This document shows, piece by piece, positions 9,936 through 21,672 of a stretch of 64,000 nucleotides of DNA. The notes below the pieces were generated by a model. The model saw only the letters and a program-made list of their open reading frames with translations. It did not search any database and had not been told where the DNA came from. The DNA is from Halicephalobus mephisto. Lineage: Eukaryota; Nematoda; Chromadorea; Rhabditida; Panagrolaimidae. Location: positions 1 through 64,000 of the forward strand of contig SWDT01000145.1 in NCBI GenBank assembly GCA_009193035.1, given 5' to 3'. A program made the translations under genes and the position numbers. Every line of letters begins with the position of its first letter. Positions within the stretch are counted from its first letter, which is position 1.

Positions 9936-12526
9936 ATGGATTGTGAACGTTCTTCTTTGATCTCAGGAAACACAGAGTACTTGACCCCCACTTCCAACTC
10001 CCCTGTCCACATCGTGACGACAAGTTACAGTGATGGCTCCAGAAGCGACGATTGTCCTGGTTCCAGTGCAATCGGAGCTGATCGTCAAATGATCGGTCAC
10101 AGTATCGAAGGATTCTACAGTAAGCTCCCCGATCGTCCAGGTTACAATTCTGTCCTACACTCGAATCCCCGTCAGATACTTGTTAATTCCTGTGCTGGCT
10201 CGACCGTTGATGGACTGGATCTCGTTCATCATCAACAAATGGAAGCTAATGGACCTGTTTACTATAACAAAACTCGCTTTGTGACTAACACTGAACCAGA
10301 TCGAATCGATCAGTAAGTTGCTTGTTGAGTACGCTCTGCTTTGTTTCATCAAAGTTAGCAGACCAAGTTCAAAGTCGGAACTTTTGCACTTTTCTAAATA
10401 ATTGTAGATTCAAAAAATCCAAACAAATTCTATCATTTTAAACAAAACAGCTCTTTGAAGTAAAAAACAGATGTCTTGCTACGAAAAGTGCAAATTCCGA
10501 TCTTGAACTTGGATAAAAAAGCTGATTTTCCTGGCTGAAAGAAATACAAACATCTGATCGGGAATCGAACTCAGGTCTCGCTAGCAGTAACCAAGCGTTC
10601 TAACCACTGCACTACAAAGGAAAGGAATCACTTTTTAAAATTAATTTTTTAAATTCAGTTCTTTATTCTGTTTTACAATTAACAAAGTTCAAGGTAAAAA
10701 TTTAGATTTTTCGCGTTAAGACATGATTTTTGATTTAAAAATCCGAAAAATGTTCTACCTGTAAACTCAGGTAATATTGAAATTGGAAAAATCTATGTTG
10801 TCTTAGAACGAAAAGTTCAAATTTCAATTTCGAAATTTAATAGTTAACTTCAATAAAATGAAATACTGGTAATTTTAATTTTCAGACATAGAGGAGAACT
10901 TTCGGCAAATGAAAAGTACCGTTATGATCTCAGCCGTGCCCAACTCAAAGCCACAAGTAGGACTTCAGCGTTATTGGCCGGTTTCGCAATGGTTAGTTTT
11001 ATTTATTTTTATATTTTCATTAATTTTTATTATTTTACTTATTTTCATTTATTTTTATTATTTTACTTATTTTCATTAATTTTTATTATTTTACTTATTT
11101 TCATTGATTTTTATTATTTTACTTATTTTCATTTATTTTTATTATTTTACTTATTTTCATTTATTTTTATTATTTTACTTATTTTCATTGATTTTTATTA
11201 TTTTACTTATTTACATTGATTTTTATTATTTTACTTATTTTCATTGATTTTTATTATTTTACTTATTTTCATTTATTTTTATTATTTTACTTATTTTTAT
11301 TTATTTTTATTATTTTACTTATTTTCATTTATTTTCATTAATTTTTATTGTTTTACTTATTTTCATTTATTTTCATTAATTTTTATTATTTTACTCATTT
11401 TCGTTTATTTTTAGGTTGCTCTGGTGGAATTACAATATGAAGAAAGAACTAACAAAGGACTACTGATCGTCCTGGGAGTAGTGACGACTTTGTTGGTTTC
11501 AGTCCATCTGATCGCGTTGATGATGTCCACTTGCTTATTGCCGCATATCGAAGCCAATGGATGTACTCAGGATTCTCCTCATAATCGTCTACAGTAAGTA
11601 TTATTTGGAAGTTAAAATTAGTAATATTTCTAGTTTCTACATCGAACTGTCTTGGTTGTTTTCGACTTGCATCGGACTTTTGCTTTTCCTACTCGAAATC
11701 GGGGTGATATTCTTTGTGAAATTCGACGGTATAGACTTCCGGACTGGTGCTTATATCACCAGCGCTTTATTAGGTATGTTTTTCACTTAATGTTTTCACA
11801 ATTATTACCCTAATTTTACGTATATAAGCACGGCGGGTCTCGACCGGATTTTTGCAACTTTTTTCGGGTATTAGCCCGTGTTTATATGCGTAAAATTAGG
11901 GTACTACAAAACAACCTATTTCCGACAGGTTTTGAAAGTTATGGTTTTTTATACATATTGTTAACTTGATATATGAAAATTAACCCTAAAAAGTAAATGA
12001 AGAATTTTGTACCTTGTATATCCAAATTCGGAAAGTTCTGGATATATCTAGGAAGGATGTAGATCACAACATTGATTTCGAAATCACCGCAGGAAACCTT
12101 AATTTTAGGCTATTTTAGTTTTTAGAAAGTTCTAGAAATTCGCTTTGAGACAATTTCATAGAAAAGTTCATATATAATTTTTACAACAATATTACTCATT
12201 TCGAAATTTATAAAATTACGAAATAATTAAACAAAATCAAAATTATCGGATTATCTTAATTTCTAAAAACTTCCAGGAATTTCGTGCCGGGAGGATTTCG
12301 TTAAAAATTCACACATGATTTTTAAAAATATTATTTTATTTCAGTGCCGGTGTTCATTGCTTTTGTGGTGATTTCTTACAAGATACATCGTGAACGATTT
12401 TCTCACTCTGTGGATCGTGTCGACACCAAAGTTGGCGATCTCAAGAACATAATTGAAGCACATGAAAATTCGACAGAGATTCTTCAGAAGCAGGCGATTG
12501 ACATGGGAATCGTTAAGCAAGTGTGA
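9936..12526 (+). CDS. orai-1: Orai store-operated calcium channel (CRAC pore subunit)
   Basis: Exons 9936-10312, 10886-10991, 11415-11593, 11634-11773 and 12345-12526 give 327 aa. The start follows an acceptor (AG at 9932-9933), suggesting trans-splicing. The first about 125 residues are a polar Ser/Asn-rich tail. Then comes the Orai core: LSRAQLKATSRTSALLAGF with the conserved pore-lining helix 1 ending ALVELQY (the selectivity-filter Glu), three more membrane helices, and a C-terminal amphipathic or coiled helix from about SYKIHRERF that in the family binds STIM. In the plasma membrane the protein forms the Ca2+ pore opened by STIM after ER store depletion. Introns carry foldback elements, a tRNA-like relic, a 28-bp minisatellite and a 284-bp duplicated repeat. 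Confidence 0.93.
10373..10830. repeat. Two short foldback elements in orai-1 intron
   Basis: At 10373-10515 the arms contain 'aagttcaaagtcggaac..tgcacttt' and its inverse ('aaagtgcaaattccgatctt'). At 10688-10830 the arms read 'aagttcaaggt..tttttcgcg' and inverse. They belong to a family with 'GACTTTTCGC' ends also found at 15480-15650 and 55489-55645. Confidence 0.6.
10549..10626 (-). other. Decayed tRNA-like sequence in orai-1 intron
   Basis: On the minus strand an A-box-like 'TAGTGCAGTGGTTAGA' is followed at tRNA spacing by a perfect B-box core GTTCGATTCC. An anticodon-like arm pairs four of five bases around a loop reading TAC at the anticodon position. The acceptor and T-stem pairing are poor, so I regard it as a pseudogene or tRNA-derived repeat, antisense inside the intron. 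Confidence 0.5.
10992..11414. repeat. 28-bp minisatellite filling an orai-1 intron
   Basis: Fourteen or so copies of a 28-bp unit 'ttattttcatttattttta ttattttac' occupy the intron from just after the donor to just before the acceptor. The split inside the unit is mine. The plus strand is pyrimidine-rich with no C except in TTTTC and TTAC. Confidence 0.9.
11806..11906. repeat. ~97-bp MITE-like hairpin in orai-1 intron
   Basis: Terminal inverted repeats (ACCCTAATTTTACG..TATAAGCACGG against its inverse ending CGTAAAATTAGGGT) of about 27 bases flank a 40-bp centre. TAC-like flanks resemble a short target duplication. Confidence 0.7.
11963..12246 (+). repeat. 284-bp dispersed repeat, copy A (orai-1 intron)
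   Basis: From 'aacttgatatatg' to 'caaaattat' this segment reads base for base the same, in the same orientation, as 26734-27017 in an intron of the oxidoreductase gene. Flanks diverge abruptly at the right and are only loosely similar on the left. A more diverged relative is at about 17190-17420. Confidence 0.88.
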
Positions 12527-13743
12527 ATCTGCCACCGAACCGGATATAACTTTTACTTAACGGGTAATCGATACTTGGGGAGACAAATTGTTAACAAAAA
12601 TGAAGAAATAGTTTTTGTTTAGTAAAATAAAATAATTATAATATTCCTCAAAGTCAAAAATCAAAATGGAAGTTTTTAAATGAAAATTTAATCATAAAAA
12701 TATGAAAACAATTACGAAATAATGAGACTGATATACCGGAGCGAAGTATACAAAGAAATCAACATCGGGATCAAATCTGCAATCTGCTCGCAATATTTAG
12801 GCAACTTGATTAACATCAAAGTAGAAATCTGCAATCTGCTCGCAACATTTGGGCAACTTGATTAACATCAAAGTAGAAGTCTGCAGTCTGCTCGCAACAT
12901 TTGGGCAACTTGATTAACATCAAAATAGAAATCTGCAGTCTACTCGCAATTCTCTAGCAGATCGGTCAAGATTTTTACTCTCATATCTATGGAATTTTCG
13001 AAATCGAAATCTGCAGTTTCCTTGCAGCATCCGGGCAGGTCGATGTACCTAATTGTCGTACGAAAATTCAATTTGACTTTAACTTTGATGTCGACTACTT
13101 TACAGACCTCGATACTGGAAGAAGATTCAGAATTCGGCTTCAATCTCTGTTTTATTAACCGCATAAAAAAGATGAAATTTAAAAAATTGATTTTGGAAAT
13201 GGTTTTTCGATCATAACTTTTTTGAATTTTATTTAAATATTTTACTTTGTATACCATTGGATTCAGACTTAAATTCCGCGTCGAATGATATATGAACCGT
13301 CGAAGTTAAACGTCCTACAACTTCAGAATGCGCGGATTCTGAATTTCGCTCCAGAAACACTAACTTCGATATTTCGTAATCTCGTCTTTTGTCATATGGA
13401 TCAATTTTTACAAATAATTTTCATGATTTGGAGCCTTGATTTTTCGAAAAATTAATTATATAAAAAATTAAACATGACACAAAACCCAAATCTCGACCGA
13501 TTTTTCTTTTTTTGAACTTTTTGGAACGTGATTTTTCAGAATTACCTGGTAGCGCAGTCGATGACGAAATCGAATTTTTTTATTCTTCTTCATTCAGTTT
13601 TTTCTTTTTTATCTTATTCTATTTCTATACCATATAAAATTTACAGAATTTGCATCCTAATTTTTATCTTTTTTTATTATATATTATTTAAGTTTTTTAT
13701 TTTAATTATTTTTTAAAAATTAATTTTTTAAATTTAGGTTTTG
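12527..13743. other. orai-1 / MADF intergenic region
   Basis: It contains an AATAAAATAA poly(A)-signal-like run at about 12625 for orai-1 and a 52-bp tandem repeat at about 12765-12960 with four 'ctgctcgcaa'-type anchors at 12784, 12836, 12888 and 12940. AT-rich sequence then leads to the MADF gene. Short ORFs on both strands at 12940-13257 look non-coding. Confidence 0.6.
12765..12960. repeat. 52-bp tandem repeat, four copies
   Basis: The unit 'caacttgattaacatcaaag' plus 'tagaaatctgcaatctgctcgcaacatttgg' recurs with period 52. The last copy is cut short by 'ctactcgcaattctc'. It lies 240 bp beyond the orai-1 stop codon. Confidence 0.85.
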
Positions 13744-15462
13744 ATGAGGAGAATGTCGCTGGAATTGAGTTCAGAATGGCCGCCAGAAACTATTTTAAAA
13801 CTTTTCCAATTAGTCAAACCTCATCCGTATCTTTACGATCAGAACCACGCCAGTTTCCACAACAGGACCATGAAAGGACAGACTTGGACTTCCATCGCCA
13901 AGTCCCTGGATCGTCGTCTTACTTGTAAGTTAAATTTCCATATTAAATAACTTAACATCCATTAAATAACCAAACTAATTTGTTTTCGATATATACTAAC
14001 ATTCTAATATTTTTGATATATTAATATTACAATATTTTCGATATACATTAATATTATAATATATTAAATATATTAACCTTACCATATTTTCGATATATAC
14101 TAACATTCTAATATTTTTGATATATTAATATTACAATATTTTCGATATACATTAATATTATAATATGTTTAATATATTAACGTTACCATATTTTCGATAT
14201 ATACTAACATTCTAATATTTTTGATATATTAATATTGCAGTATTTCCTATGTATTTTAATATTTCCATATATAACCCTTAATCCTGAAGAACAGATACAA
14301 CTTTTATACTTTATGTATCTTTAATTCAGGAGTTTTCAAATTTATTTACAGAGAATGTAGTTCTGAAAAATTAGTTTCGAAATTGTGTAAAATTACGAAA
14401 TGCAGTTATTTTAGTTTTTAAAAGTTCTAAAAATTTTATCGAGACCATCTCGTAGCAAGATTCATATATGATTTTTTATAATACTTGATTAGTTACAAAG
14501 CATCGCAGAAAACTGAAATTTTAGGCTATTTTGGTTTTTAATAATTTTTAGAAATCCCCTTCGAGACCGTTTCGTGAGAAAGTTTATTTTTAATTTCCAT
14601 GATATATGAATTATTACGAAATCTTGTAAAATTACGAAATAATTATCATCCGAAACCAAAATTTTAGGCCACTGTGATTTCTAATAACTTCTAACAATTC
14701 CCGTTGAGACAGTTTCGAAATAATACTTGTTTTTAACGTTATCGCTTTTGATATATGGCAACTTTGTTTTTCAGCTAAAAGATGCCGTGACAGATTCGTT
14801 CTTTATCGTCGTCGTTATATGTCGTTAATGAGGAAACGGATGAAGAAAGGAGAATCCGCTGTTTATCCTGAGTTTAACTGGCTTCTGAAGGCTTCCGACG
14901 ATACGGATCATGGAGAAGACGAAAAAGACAAAGATAACAGTAGTTTCGTTGCTTCTGATGAATCGGATATCGTTGTCGAAGGAGATATTGCTCAAATAAC
15001 TGAAAACGATGATTCTGTGATGGAATTAATGAAAGCTTTAACTAAAAAAATCAACGAAAAAATCCCAGTATCCCAGGCCCCGATGGTGCCTCATGATGTC
15101 TTCGCTGAATCCGTCGATGAAGACGAAAATCAAGGTGAAAAATTTAATTTTTATTAATTTTTTTTGTTTTTTTAGGATTAAAAACCCGGAAATTCAGCGA
15201 CACAGAATCCGAACAAGAAATCCAAGGAATCGAAAACGAACAATTCGACCTAATGACGTTGATTAATCAAATTCTCCATGTTCCTCAAGATCCTGCAAAT
15301 GAAGAATGCGATTTAGCCGGAAAATTATTCGCTTTGGATCTTCGAAAATTAAACAAAGACAACAGACTTCTCGTTTTGAACTGTGTTGCCGCACTTCTCA
15401 ATACGCTGTTAGCTTCTCAGATGCAGAATCCGACAGATGAATTTCATACGGATAATTCATAA
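13744..15462 (+). CDS. MADF-domain protein with BESS-like C-terminus
   Basis: Exons 13744-13924, 14775-15134 and 15176-15462 give 275 aa. The start is just after an acceptor (TTTAG at 13739), typical of trans-splicing. Residues of about 17-80 match a MADF (Myb/SANT-like) fold: LVKPHPYLYD, NRTMKGQTWTSIAKSLDRRLT, then KRCRDRFVLYRRRY. The middle is very acidic (ESDIVVEGD, ESVDEDENQ). The C-terminal FALDLRKLNKDNRLLVLNCV resembles a BESS interaction motif. Such proteins are usually sequence-specific transcriptional regulators. Which nematode madf gene this is cannot be told by eye. Intron 1 contains a 104-bp tandem repeat. Confidence 0.8.
13985..14260. repeat. 104-bp tandem repeat in MADF intron 1
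   Basis: 'cgatatatactaacattc' starts at 13987, 14091 and 14195, giving an exact 104-bp period over nearly three copies of AT-rich sequence. Confidence 0.85.
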
Positions 15463-15776
15463 GTCGTTGCTTCGTTTTTTCGAAGTCCGAGGTCAAAGTT
15501 TGGATTTTCCGCGGCGAGACAAAAGTTCTTTAAAAACTTAGGTAAAATAGTGATAGAACTTTTTCGAATTTTTGAATCAAAAATCACTTTTTAAAAAAGT
15601 CCAAATTTTGACCTCGAACTTTGACGATCAATTTTCGTAAAATAGAGCAGGTTCGTTTTTGCCTTGTGAAATGTTTGTATTTTTGTAAGGTACTGTATTA
15701 GGGAGGGTTGTTGATTCCCGAGAAACCCGACAATGCTGAAGACAATGAATAATATTTATTTATTAATTTTGACAAG
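15463..15776. other. Convergent 3' region of MADF gene and osm-3, with foldback element
   Basis: A foldback element at about 15475-15650 has arms 'gaggtcaaagtttggatttt' and its inverse. On the minus strand an AATAAATAAATA run at about 15752-15765, just after the osm-3 stop, is a likely poly(A) signal. No gene is seen. Confidence 0.55.
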
Positions 15777-18700
15777 TTAGACATTGCTCGGACCGTAGTT
15801 GATCGCTTCAAGACGATGAGGACGTCGTTGAGCACTGAGGGACCGGGAATCGTCGCTCGAGTAAAGATCGTCGGTCATGATTACTCCGTTCATCAAACCC
15901 TGTACTTTGTTATTTCGTCGAATAAAAGCAGATGGTTTACCTAAAACCTGAAAATTTAAGAAAATAAAAAAAATTGAATAACTTACTTGTTTTATTTTTA
16001 TATCGATTTAACAAGTTATTTTTGTCGATTGGTTTGAAGTAATTTTCGGAAATATTTTCTTCTAAACTTTGTTCTAGTCGTTTTTTGAGTTTCAAATCGT
16101 CGTCCATGTCTTGATAACGCGGAATTTCTGCTCGTACTCCGGCCGAAACTGAAATAATTTTTTCAAATTCAAAAATTTTATTTCAAAATTTTTTTCGAAA
16201 TGATTCATATACTAATTTTAAGATTTGTCAAGAGTGCATTTCGAATTTGAAATAATTTCATCAAAAATCTTCTGAAACGAAAAAAATCTGGAAAATATGC
16301 AAATTTTAATTTTTTGTTTTTAATTTTGTTTAAAAAAATTATTGAAGAGTTGTGATCGCTAAAAATAGGCTTAATTGTGGAAATTAATTATTAAAATAGA
16401 AAAAGAATTCTAAAGTAGATTATCGAAATTTCGCTCGAGAAATAAGCGAAATAATTTTTATTTTTAATTTTCGATATATCAAATTTTCTTATTTTTCTGA
16501 TTTTCTCGTTCTAGAAAGACAAAAATCCAGTTATTTAAAAATCATTAAAATAAAAAAACAATTCTAAAGTAGATTGTCGAAATTTCGCTCGAGAAATAAG
16601 CGAAATCATTTTTATTTTTAATTTTCGATATATCAAAATTTCTTATTTTTCTGATTTCCGTACTCCAGAAAATCTTTCAACAAAAATCAAACATGAATTC
16701 TGAAAATAATCTTCAAAAAAGTTAATTTGATAGATTATTTTGAGTAATTTTCAAAATCCAACTTACTTCCGTGAGTGCTGGGAAGACCCAATTTCGACAC
16801 GTTTAGCTCCGGGAGGATCCAGCGAGCTTGATCGTCGTTCCATATTGCTTCTCGTTTAACTTTTTCCAAATTTGCATAATTACTTTCTTTTTTGACCAAC
16901 GGATGAATTTTCTCGAGGATTTGAGCGAGTAGTTTCAGTTGTTGATCTTGTTTTCTGATCGTATCCAGGTAATCAAGTCTGTCTAGTTCGAATTCCGCTT
17001 GGATGTCTTGGATTTCTGTTTCTAGGGATTTGATTTTTTGAACATCGGCTTTGTACAATCGAGTAATGGCCTCTAGTTTCTCCTGAGTAGAACTATACAC
17101 ACGCATCAGAGGGTCGTCTTTGGAGTTATTGAGTACATCTGAAGTAATTTCTACATATGGATTTTAATTATAAGCAAAAGTAACCCCGTTGATGGGGTAC
17201 TTATTGACTTCATATATAAAAATTAACCTTAGAAGGTGAATCAAAGGCTATGTATCCTATATATCATGGTCCAGAAATGTCTAGATCAATTCAGGGAGGA
17301 TGTAATTTCCAAAAACTGATTATGAAATCGCCATCGCGGGAAATTGAAATTGTCACATAGGCTAGTTTTCTAAACAGTTCTAGAAAGTCGCGTCAGGACT
17401 AACTCGCAGTAAAAATTATTTCTAATTTGTAAATATATAATTAATTTAAAAATCATAATATCACGAAATAATCATCACCTAAAATTGAAATTGTAGGTCA
17501 ACTTCAGTTCTAAACAGTTCTAGAAAGTCGCGTCAGGACTTGTAGTAAAAATTATTTCTAATTTGTAAATATATAATTAATTTAAAAAGCTACAAAACAC
17601 TAAAATGATCAAGCAAAACCGAAATTGTAGGCTAACTTCGGTTCTAAACAGTTCTAGAAAGTCGCGTCAGGACCAACTTTGAAAAACTGATTTTTATATG
17701 AAATCTTACTGTTCATCTTCTGCATTTTGAGTTCAGCTTGTTTGATTTTCTTCATTCTTTTTGCTTTTAGAGCTTCGTTGTTTGCTTCTTCTCCACCAAC
17801 TAACTGTTGTTTGAGGGCGTCGATCCGTTTTTTAATTTCTTTAGGATCAGCAGATTCAGCACTGTGTTCGATTTCTTGGTTAGCTCTTTCGTATTGGGAT
17901 TTCAATTCTAGTAAATCCTGGGCCAGTTTTTCCTTTGATCTTTGTTCATTTTCATATTGATTTCGTAATTCTTGCATGGCAGTTTCGAATTCTGCCCTAA
18001 GTTTCGCTTTTTCTCCTTCAATATCCTGTTCCATCGGGACCACCGTTTGACCACCAGCTAAATTCGAAAAATTAATTATCCCTCATATATGGAAAAACCA
18101 GCTATTTTCAATATATGAAAAAGTAGATATTCTCGATATGTTAGAAATTAATTATCTTTCATATAAGAAATGAATAATTTTCGATATATGAAAAAATAAG
18201 TTACTTTCGATATATGAAACTTTTAAGTATTCTCGATATATGGGGAAATTACCTACTTTCTATGTATGAAAAAAGTGATTGTTTTCGATATATGAAGAAA
18301 TGAGTTACTTTCGATATATGGAACTTTTAAGTATTCTCGATATATGGGGAAATTATCTACTTTCCATATATGGAAAAAGTGATTATTTTTGATATATGGG
18401 AACTTACTTTGAACCATGTTTTTGAGGCGTTCGATTTCCTCCTTGTACTCTCGAAGAAGGGCATCTTTCGGATCTTCGTTGATCCTGGGTTTGTTTTTGA
18501 TGTTCTTGGCTCTATTGGCATACCGTAATGTCGAAAGGGTTTCGTCATGATTGTTGTCAGAAGGCGATATACAGGCGATCATTACGGTTTTCGTGTTTCC
18601 GCCCAAGGAATCTTGTAATAATCTAGTTAATTTCGAATCACGGTACGGTATATGTTTAGATTTCCCATCAACCAGAGCACTTATTACATTTCCCAAAGCC

Positions 18701-20533
18701 GAAAGTGACAAATTAATTTTTGTAGCTTCTTTGAATCTTTCTCCAGTAGCGCCAGTTTTCGCTTGTCGTTCGCTTCCAGCCAAGTCGACCAAATGCAGTT
18801 TCCCCATTCTAATTGATCCCGTTTCAGACAAAGCTTCGACATAAATAGTAAAAATCGAATGAGATCGACTAGAGTCCTTATTCATCAAAGTAGCTCCAAC
18901 ATGTCTGTTGTTGAATCCAATCGACATAAGTTTCTCACAATCCTGGACATTATGACATATGTGCATCGACAACCCAGCCACGTAGACCCCTCTTTCCGAA
19001 TGTTCTTTGATGTCGAGTTTTATTTTCCTATCGTCTCCTAGTAGATCCCTCACTTCCTCGTTGTAAATCTAAAAATATTTAAAATATTACTTTTGTTGAA
19101 TTAGTATTTCTCTAGTCAAAGTGCATCTTAGAGAATGCGGTCCGAAGAGAAATTGTCTGCACATCTATTAGTTGGCTTACTGTAGGTTGAAAGTTTGTTA
19201 CATTAGTTGCGCTGTTATTGTTATTTTTCTGTTTATTTTTTTTTTAATTTTTAAACGTCCTTTTTGATATATGAAATAGTTCTAATATATTCTTTTACGC
19301 GGTCTCGGGACGAAAAATCCTACTTCTAATAACTTTGTTTTAGACTAAAGTAGTTGTGCTATTTTCTCGTTTTTATGTATTATTTTCAGTATATTAAATA
19401 ATTCTAATATCTTCTTTTACACGGTTTTAAAGTGAAAATCCTACACTTCTAATCAATTTGTCTGCTCCTAGCTGAAAAAGTGTTAAATATTTATTTTTTG
19501 TTTTTGTTTTCATGTATTATTGTTGGGATAGTACATAAATCTAAGATATCCCTGTCTTTTGCGTGATCCCAAGACGAAAAACCTCACATTTCTAATTCGT
19601 CTATTGTTAGTTGAAATAGGTCACCGTAAGTTTCGATTTTATTTTTTTTGTTTTTATCTATTGTTGTTATATTAGACAGTTGTAATATCTCTCGTTTTAT
19701 ATATGGACCCTATATTTTCCTGTAATTTTTACAGTACCTCGAGATAAGACGCATGAACCAGAAATTTCGTGTGTTCTGTTGTCGCAATAGATTCAAAAAT
19801 ATGTTCGAAGGTCCTAGGAATAACTCCCCGTTGAGCAGGTATATTCTCGTCTCCTTGCATCGAAAAAGTTTTACCAGAACCAGTCTGTCCGTAAGCAAAT
19901 ACGGTACCGTTGTAGCCTTCGATTACATTTTCTACCAATGGATAAACAATATCATTGTAAATCTGCTCTGCTGTAGCGTCCATGTAATAAGCCCCGTCGA
20001 AAGTAAAAAGTTTCGGCGGAGCTTCTTCGTGCAAAAGGCTCACTTGGCCGACAGATGGATCCATTTCGACACATACCTTTAAAAATTATAAAAATTAGAA
20101 ATAAAAATTCCACAAAATTATTTTAAAAGAATTTTTTAGAAAATTTTAATTTTTGAAATTCTGAGAAATTTCATAATTATTTTATAGGATAGTAGGAACA
20201 ATAGGGATTTTAATGAAATTCCGAAAAGTTTCTAAAATTTTATAAAATCTCGAAAAATTTAAAATCATCTTCTAGATTTCAAAATTTTAAGATTTTCTAA
20301 AATTTCAAATTTTTATATTTTTTTAAATTTTGAAATGACCTTTAAAATTAAAAAAGTTTAAAAATTTATTAGATTTTTGAATTTTCTGTATTTTTGAAAA
20401 TCTTAAATTTCGAAATTTCTCTCACAATTATAATTATGTTAGAAATTTAATAATAACCAACTTTTGAATTTAACGCAATTTCCCGTTGATTGAAAGGTCG
20501 ACAACGGCATATTACTCGGACACTTTCCGCCAT
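15777..20533 (-). CDS. osm-3: OSM-3 / KIF17-type homodimeric kinesin-2, ciliary IFT motor
   Basis: Seven exons: 20533-20462, 20076-19738, 19068-18408, 18057-17710, 17138-16767, 16148-15987, 15940-15777, giving 705 aa (recalled OSM-3 length 699). The N-terminus [18 protein letters not shown] is near identical to OSM-3. The motor domain carries the P-loop GQTGSGKT (87-94), switch I NKDSSRSH (200-207), switch II DLAGSE (232-237), and the neck entrance [12 protein letters not shown]. Two coiled coils and the conserved [20 protein letters not shown] stalk follow, then a short basic tail. It drives plus-end anterograde transport, especially in distal segments of sensory cilia. The last exon uses the second AG (TTTTAG at 15941-15942), since the upstream CAG would give a stop. 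An acceptor at 20542-20543 stands 8 bp before the ATG, so a leader exon or trans-spliced leader is expected. A strong X-box lies 1.1 kb upstream. Confidence 0.95.
16273..16740 (+). repeat. Dispersed repeat, arm 1 of a 9.7-kb-spaced inverted pair (osm-3 intron 5)
   Basis: The sequence from 'tgaaacgaaaaaaatctgg' through 'ggcttaattgtggaaattaa' and 'cgaaatttcgctcgagaaat' to 'ctgattttctcgttctagaa' is found in inverse order and strand at about 25890-26310. Within arm 1 the 'attctaaagtagatt..ctgatttt' part is itself duplicated (about 16408-16512 and 16560-16663). Confidence 0.8.
17175..17690. repeat. ~134-bp tandem repeat and diverged dispersed repeat in osm-3 intron 4
   Basis: 'gttctagaaagtcgcgtcagg' recurs at about 17380, 17514 and 17648. 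The 5' part (about 17190-17420) is a diverged relative of the 284-bp repeat of 11963 and 26734. Confidence 0.7.
18060..18400. repeat. 'cgatatatgaaaaa' repeats in osm-3 intron 3
   Basis: The intron consists of short degenerate direct repeats: 'ttttcgatatatgaaaaaat', 'acttttaagtattctcgata' and 'ggggaaattacctacttt', the last two occurring twice about 105 bp apart. No ORF belongs here. Confidence 0.65.
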
Positions 20534-21657
20534 GTCTTGATCTGAAAAAAAATAAAACTAAACTGTTAATTTTCGAACTTTCGAATTAATTTAAATTAAT
20601 TCAAAAATTGAGAAGTTTGGACCTGAATTGAATCAGTTTGAGATCGGAAATCGAAGGATTCGAATCTGAATCAAACTAGTTCAAATTCGAAAATTGAGAA
20701 GTTCGAAACTCAAAAATCAGAAGATTCAAACCCGAATCAAACTAGTTCAAATTCGAAAATTGAGAAATTTTGACTTGAACTGAATTAATTCGAAAATTGA
20801 GAAGTTCGAAACTCAAAAATCAGAAGATTCAAACCCGAATTAAATTGATTCAAATCCGAAAATTGAGAAATTTTGACTTGAACTGAATTAATTCGAATTC
20901 GGAAATCAGAAGATTCGAAGTCGAACTGAATTAATTCGGATTTGGATCGAAGTAGTTCTAATTCAAAAATCGAAGATTTCGAAAATTCGACGGCTCTGAG
21001 TACAACTAAAGACCTTTCAGCTTGTCTGCCAAAATAGCAAATATGGAATTATTTAAGCGGAAAACATGGATTTTTCTTTTTCTATACTATTAATAGTCAA
21101 ACTATATTTATTTTTAAAACAATTAAATTTTCAAAAAAAACTTAAAATGGAGAAAAACTAAAAATTAGAAAAAAATAAAAAAATATTTAAAGGTTAAAAA
21201 AATTTAAAATTCTAAAAGAATTTAATAATTTTTAAAAAATAAAAGAAATTAGAAAAATAAATTTCACTGAAAATTTAAAAATTCGGAAATTCAATAATTT
21301 TTTAAAAAATAAAATAATTTAGAAAAAAATTAAAGAAAAAATTAATTTTTTAAAAAATAAAAGAAATTTTAAAAAATTCAAATTTTGAAGAAATTTAATA
21401 AAAAAATTTTTAAATAAAAAAAATTAGAAAAAAAATTAAAGAAAAAATTCAATAATTTTTTTAAAAATAAAAGAAATTTAAAAAAATATTTTAAAAAAAT
21501 TAAAAAGATTTAATTCCAGAAGCCTAGTTGTCGAGTATGCTTCCAAGTCTGGTTTACTTTAGTTTTGTTCCAAAGGCACAGTCATTCGTTACTCCCCTAG
21601 GGGGCAGCAATTTTCAACGTGCCATTGCGCAGTCCCAATTTTTTGAGGAGAACGGCC

Positions 21658-21672
21658 GTTGCCTGGGGCAAC
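21658..21672. promoter_or_regulatory. X-box (RFX/DAF-19 site) upstream of osm-3
   Basis: GTTGCCTGGGGCAAC is a perfect inverted repeat of GTTGCC and GGCAAC with a 3-bp spacer. It matches the published consensus RYYNYY-N(1-3)-RRNRAC at every position. It lies 1125 bp upstream of the osm-3 ATG, in the only GC-richer island of that spacer. Family knowledge: DAF-19/RFX uses such sites to switch on ciliary genes. Distance from the ATG is larger than usual, so an untranslated or trans-spliced leader would be needed. Confidence 0.6.

Noticed and set aside
10974..11219. Plus-strand 81-codon ORF rich in Phe/Tyr/Ile continuing from an orai-1 exon
   Set aside because: Reads through the donor into the 28-bp minisatellite. 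The correct splice restores the Orai helix.
12940..13257. 105-codon minus-strand ORF between orai-1 and the MADF gene
   Set aside because: Overlaps the 52-bp repeat end and shows no conserved domain. A facing ORF of similar length on the plus strand suggests chance.
13536..13580. 'CTGGTAGCGCAGTCGATGACG' as a tRNA A-box
   Set aside because: No B-box or T-arm at the right distance.
14750..14768. 'atatatggcaac' as an X-box near the MADF gene
   Set aside because: Only the right half-site fits. The left half does not match RYYNYY.
19069..19737. osm-3 intron 2 examined for hidden exons
   Set aside because: Contains only AT-rich spacer with weak internal repetition; the flanking exons join directly in phase 0 (LE|IYNEE).
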